From the NCBI GenBank assembly GCA_937917025.1, contig CALFSF010000607.1, forward strand, positions 1-7,907: 7,907 bases of DNA, in the 5' to 3' direction. This DNA comes from an uncultured Paraburkholderia sp. GTDB lineage: Bacteria; Pseudomonadota; Gammaproteobacteria; Burkholderiales; Burkholderiaceae. The stretch's first letter is position 1. Each line of letters starts with the position of its first letter. Shown here piece after piece: positions 5,274 to 7,907 of this stretch. The position numbers were made by a program, and so were the translations under genes. Below the pieces are notes generated by a model. That model had not been told where the DNA came from, made no database searches, and saw nothing but the letters and a program-made list of their open reading frames with translations.

Positions 5274-6335
5274 ATGAATGAGGTCGCAGAATCACCGACG
5301 CGTCCGTCCGCCGCGATGCCGTCCGTATTGCGCCGCCACGCCCCCGAAGTGCTGCGCGAGGCGTTGCGCAAGATGATCCTCGTGCGCCGCTTCGAGGAAA
5401 GCGCCGAGCAGGCGTACATGCGCGGGCTGATCCACGGCACGATGCATCTGTCGATCGGCCAGGAAGCCAGCGCGATCGGCGCGACGCTGCCGCTCACCGA
5501 TGCGGACTACATCACGTCGACGCATCGGGGTCACGGCCACTGCATCGGCAAGGGCGCCGATCCAAAGCGGATGTTCGCCGAGTTCTTCGGCAAGGAAACC
5601 GGCTATTGCCGCGGCCGCGGCGGCTCGATGCACATCGCCGACGTGACGCGCGGCAACCTCGGCGCGAACGGCATCGTGGGCGGCGGCATGCCGATCGCGG
5701 TCGGCGCGGCGCTGTCGGTCAAAAAGCAGCGCAAGGATTCCGTCGTGATGTGCTTTTTCGGCGACGGCGCGAACAACGAAGGCGCGTTCCACGAATCGCT
5801 GAACTTCGCGGCGATCTGGAAGCTGCCGGTGATCTTCGTCTGCGAGAACAACAAGTACGGGATGTCGATGTCGGTCGAACGTTCGACGGCCGTGCCGCGC
5901 ATCGCGCAACGCGCGCTCGCCTATGACATTCCGGGCGTCACGGTCGACGGCAATAGTTTCGTCGACGTCCTCGAAGCGAGCGAGCAGGCAGTGGCGCGCG
6001 CGCGCCGGGGCGAAGGCCCGACGCTGCTCGAATGCGAAACGTACCGGCTGCGCGGTCACTCGAAGAGCGACCGCAACCGCTACCGCACACGCGAGGAAAT
6101 CGACGCGTGGAGCGAGCGCGATCCGATCGCGCGGTTCCAGCAGACGCTGCTGCAATACGGCATGTCGGACGAGGCGACGCTTGCCGCGCTCTACGACGAA
6201 GTCGAAGCGCAGATCCAGGAAGGCCTCGAGTTCGCGCAGTCGAGCCCGTCGCCGAAGCTGTCCGAACTGACCCGCTACGTCTATTCCGAAGCGGGCCCGC
6301 AAACCACCATGGCCGCAGCCGGGAGCCAGTCATGA
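5274..6335 (+). CDS. Thiamine-diphosphate 2-oxoacid/acetoin-type dehydrogenase, E1 alpha subunit
   Basis: Alpha subunit of the heterotetrameric E1, which decarboxylates or cleaves its substrate on thiamine diphosphate and passes the acyl group to lipoylated E2. The 353 residues fit the family (about 320-370). Visible: HGTMHLSIGQEA at 54-65, the active-site THRGHGH at 83-89, the glycine-rich RGRGGSMHI at 113-121, and the thiamine-diphosphate/metal motif starting GDGANNEGAFHES at 163-175 and ending ENN at 191-193. A loop with YRLRGHSKSD (257-266) matches the usual phosphorylation/active-site loop. Overall it resembles AcoA and PdhA of the alpha-beta type, not the single-chain AceE. AGGAGA (5262-5267) lies 6 nt before ATG 5274. 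It overlaps the E1-beta start by 4 bases (ATGA). The ~25-residue Pro/Ala extension at the N-terminus carries no motif. The substrate may be acetoin or another alpha-hydroxyketone or 2-oxoacid. Confidence 0.93.
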   Translation: MNEVAESPTRPSAAMPSVLRRHAPEVLREALRKMILVRRFEESAEQAYMRGLIHGTMHLSIGQEASAIGATLPLTDADYITSTHRGHGHCIGKGADPKRMFAEFFGKETGYCRGRGGSMHIADVTRGNLGANGIVGGGMPIAVGAALSVKKQRKDSVVMCFFGDGANNEGAFHESLNFAAIWKLPVIFVCENNKYGMSMSVERSTAVPRIAQRALAYDIPGVTVDGNSFVDVLEASEQAVARARRGEGPTLLECETYRLRGHSKSDRNRYRTREEIDAWSERDPIARFQQTLLQYGMSDEATLAALYDEVEAQIQEGLEFAQSSPSPKLSELTRYVYSEAGPQTTMAAAGSQS

Positions 6336-7342
6336 GTGCCGAAGTGCATGAAGCAATACGTGAGCTCACGTATGCGCAGGCGATCCAGGAAGGCATGGCG
6401 ATCGCGATGGAGCGCGACGAGCGCGTGTTCCTGATGGGCGAGGACATCGGCGTGTACGGCGGCGCGTTTCAGGTCACGGGTGACCTGTATCAGCGTTTCG
6501 GCGCTGATCGCGTGATGGATACGCCGATCTCGGAAATGGGCGGCGCGGGCATCGCGGTCGGGGCGGCGATGACGGGATCGCGCCCGATCTACGAATTCCA
6601 GTTCTCCGATTTCGCGACGCTCGCGATGGAGCAGATCGTCAATCAGGCCGCGAAGATGCGCTTCATGCTGGGCGGCGAAGTGTCGGTGCCGCTCGTCATG
6701 CGCTTTCCTGCGGGCTCGGGAACCGGCGCGGCCGCGCAGCACAGCCAGAGTCTCGAAGCGTGGTTCGCCCACGTGCCGGGTTTGAAGGTGATCCAGCCGA
6801 GCACGCCGCACGACGCCAAGGGCCTGCTGCTCGCCGCGCTGGAAGACCCGGACCCGGTGATGATCTTCGAGCACAAGCTGCTCTACAAGAGCAAGGGGCC
6901 GGTTCCCGAAGGCTACTACACCGAACCGATCGGCAAGGCCGCGATCCGGCGCGCGGGCCGCGACGTGACGATCGTCGCGACATCGATGATGGCGATCCGC
7001 TCGCTCGAAGCCGCCGCGACGCTCGAACAGGAGGGCATCGACGCCGAAGTGATCGACCTGCGCAGCGTGCGGCCAATCGATCGCGACGCGATCATCACGA
7101 GCATCCGCAAGACGTCGCGGCTCATCTGCGTGTACGAAGGCGTGCAGCAACTGGGCATCGGCGCCGAGGTGGCCTCGATTGCGTGCGAGAGCGAGGCGTT
7201 CGACTATCTCGACGCGCCGGTGATCCGGCTTGGCGGCGCGGATTGTCCGCTGCCCTACAACCCCGAGCTGGAAAAGGCGGCGGTGCCGCAGGTCGGTGAC
7301 ATCGTCGCGGCGGCGCGGCGTGCGGTTCGCGGGAGGACCTGA
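6332..7342 (+). CDS. Thiamine-diphosphate 2-oxoacid/acetoin-type dehydrogenase, E1 beta subunit
   Basis: Beta subunit of the E1 heterotetramer, pairing with the preceding gene's product to build the thiamine-diphosphate site. The 336 residues match the family (about 325-345). Visible: LTYAQAIQEGMAIAMERDE (12-30), GEDIGVYGGAFQVT (36-49), the catalytic region DTPISEMGGAGIAVGAAM (63-80), FATLAMEQIVNQAAKMR (94-110), AQHSQSLEAWFAHVPGLKV (135-153), and the transketolase C-terminal region with DLRSVRPID (242-250) and ADCPLPYNPELEKAAVPQ (303-320). GGGAG (6321-6325) lies 6 nt before ATG 6332, whose ATGA overlaps the E1-alpha stop, indicating translational coupling and 1:1 synthesis. A longer frame opens at 6032 but runs through E1-alpha sequence, so the ATG at 6332 is preferred. 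Confidence 0.94.
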   Translation: MSAEVHEAIRELTYAQAIQEGMAIAMERDERVFLMGEDIGVYGGAFQVTGDLYQRFGADRVMDTPISEMGGAGIAVGAAMTGSRPIYEFQFSDFATLAMEQIVNQAAKMRFMLGGEVSVPLVMRFPAGSGTGAAAQHSQSLEAWFAHVPGLKVIQPSTPHDAKGLLLAALEDPDPVMIFEHKLLYKSKGPVPEGYYTEPIGKAAIRRAGRDVTIVATSMMAIRSLEAAATLEQEGIDAEVIDLRSVRPIDRDAIITSIRKTSRLICVYEGVQQLGIGAEVASIACESEAFDYLDAPVIRLGGADCPLPYNPELEKAAVPQVGDIVAAARRAVRGRT

Positions 7343-7343
7343 C

Positions 7344-7907
7344 ATGCCGACAGAAGTGATCCTGCCGCGCGTCGACATGGACATGACCGAAGGAATGATC
7401 GCGGCGTGGCACGTGAGCGAAGGCGACGAGGTGCGCGAAGGCACGCTGATCTTCGAGATCGAGACCAGCAAGGCGACGATGGAGATCGACGCGCCCGCGA
7501 GCGGCGTGATCCGCCAGATCAGTGCGCCGGTCGGCAAGACGGTGCCGGTCGGCACGGCGGTCGCGTGGATCTACGCGAGTGGCGAAGCGCTTCAGGAACA
7601 CGGCGGGGCGGAAGACGCATCGTCCGCGCAAGATGAAATGAAAGCCTCCCCGCAACCCGCGCCCGCAATCGCAGCGGGTCCCTCGGGCGAGGTCGCGGGC
7701 GCGAGCCCTGATGGTCCGTTGCGCGCGACGCCAGCGGCCCGACGGGTTGCGCGTGAACGCGGGGTGCAACTGGTCGCGATCGCGGGCACGGGTCCGAATG
7801 GGAGAATCGGCGCCGAGGATGTCCTGCGCGCACCGACGGACAAAGCCGTCACCATCAGCGCCGCCGCTGCGCTTCACACGCTGTGGCTGCGCAAGGACAC
7901 GGGCGGC
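7344..7907 (+). CDS. Lipoyl E2 component of the 2-oxoacid/acetoin-type dehydrogenase, 3' end missing
   Basis: First 188 residues of the dihydrolipoamide acyltransferase-type subunit, the swinging-arm carrier that takes the acyl group from E1. Residues 1-80 are a biotinyl/lipoyl domain beginning PTEVILPRVDMDMTEG, with the lipoylated lysine most likely K43 in IETSKATMEI (the usual motif has D where S stands). Residues about 81-125 are an Ala/Pro/Gly/Ser/Glu linker. Residues 126-163 form a peripheral subunit-binding domain (LRATPAARRVARERGV, then GTGPNGRIGAEDVLRA) that would hold E1 and/or E3. The remaining 25 residues (LHTLWLRKDTGG at the edge) look more like the start of the alpha/beta-hydrolase domain found in acetoin-dehydrogenase E2 (AcoC) than like a standard catalytic acyltransferase domain, but the cut is too early to be sure. 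GGGAGG (7331-7336) lies 7 nt before ATG 7344, 1 nt after the E1-beta stop. E3 is not in the window. Confidence 0.92.
   Translation, partial: MPTEVILPRVDMDMTEGMIAAWHVSEGDEVREGTLIFEIETSKATMEIDAPASGVIRQISAPVGKTVPVGTAVAWIYASGEALQEHGGAEDASSAQDEMKASPQPAPAIAAGPSGEVAGASPDGPLRATPAARRVARERGVQLVAIAGTGPNGRIGAEDVLRAPTDKAVTISAAAALHTLWLRKDTGG

Noticed and set aside
5274..7907. Firm naming as acoABC or as a pyruvate dehydrogenase
   Set aside because: The sequence supports an alpha/beta E1 plus lipoyl E2 of the acetoin/2-oxoacid type, but substrate specificity cannot be read by eye and the context differs from known aco loci.

Overview
The window is GC-rich DNA with strong G/C bias at third codon positions and a Burkholderiaceae look (Burkholderia, Paraburkholderia or Caballeronia). 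The genus is inferred from gene types and composition; nothing here proves it. Genes fill most of it, with one long intergenic stretch (3348-3860).

Left part, minus strand: the first 191 codons of ribB or ribBA (riboflavin synthesis) run off the left edge. Upstream of it are a leader/intergenic stretch with a strong stem-loop (654-693) and two tandem genes for proteins I do not recognise (200 and 285 aa). The 285-aa gene is divergent from the regulator gene described next.

Right part, plus strand: a SorC/DeoR-type sugar-responsive regulator starting at TTG 2349, a 513-nt non-coding region with a recognisable promoter, then a four-gene run. This run holds a homoserine-dehydrogenase-like/SAF-domain oxidoreductase (443 aa), E1-alpha and E1-beta of a thiamine-diphosphate 2-oxoacid/acetoin-type dehydrogenase, and the N-terminal 188 residues of its lipoyl-bearing E2. 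The last three genes are translationally packed (ATGA overlap, then one base between stop and start). The E2 leaves the window just after its subunit-binding domain.

Working model (inference): the regulator senses a small phosphorylated polyol or sugar and controls the operon. The SAF-domain oxidoreductase makes or rearranges a carbonyl compound, and the E1/E2 complex cleaves it oxidatively to an acyl-CoA. The dehydrogenase resembles the acetoin family, but a SorC regulator plus an SAF-domain oxidoreductase is not the classical aco layout, so the substrate is open. The candidate promoter of the operon and that of the divergent gene next to the regulator share a TGAACA box just upstream of an extended -10. 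Stem-loops sit directly upstream of the Shine-Dalgarno sequence of the regulator, the oxidoreductase and E1-alpha.
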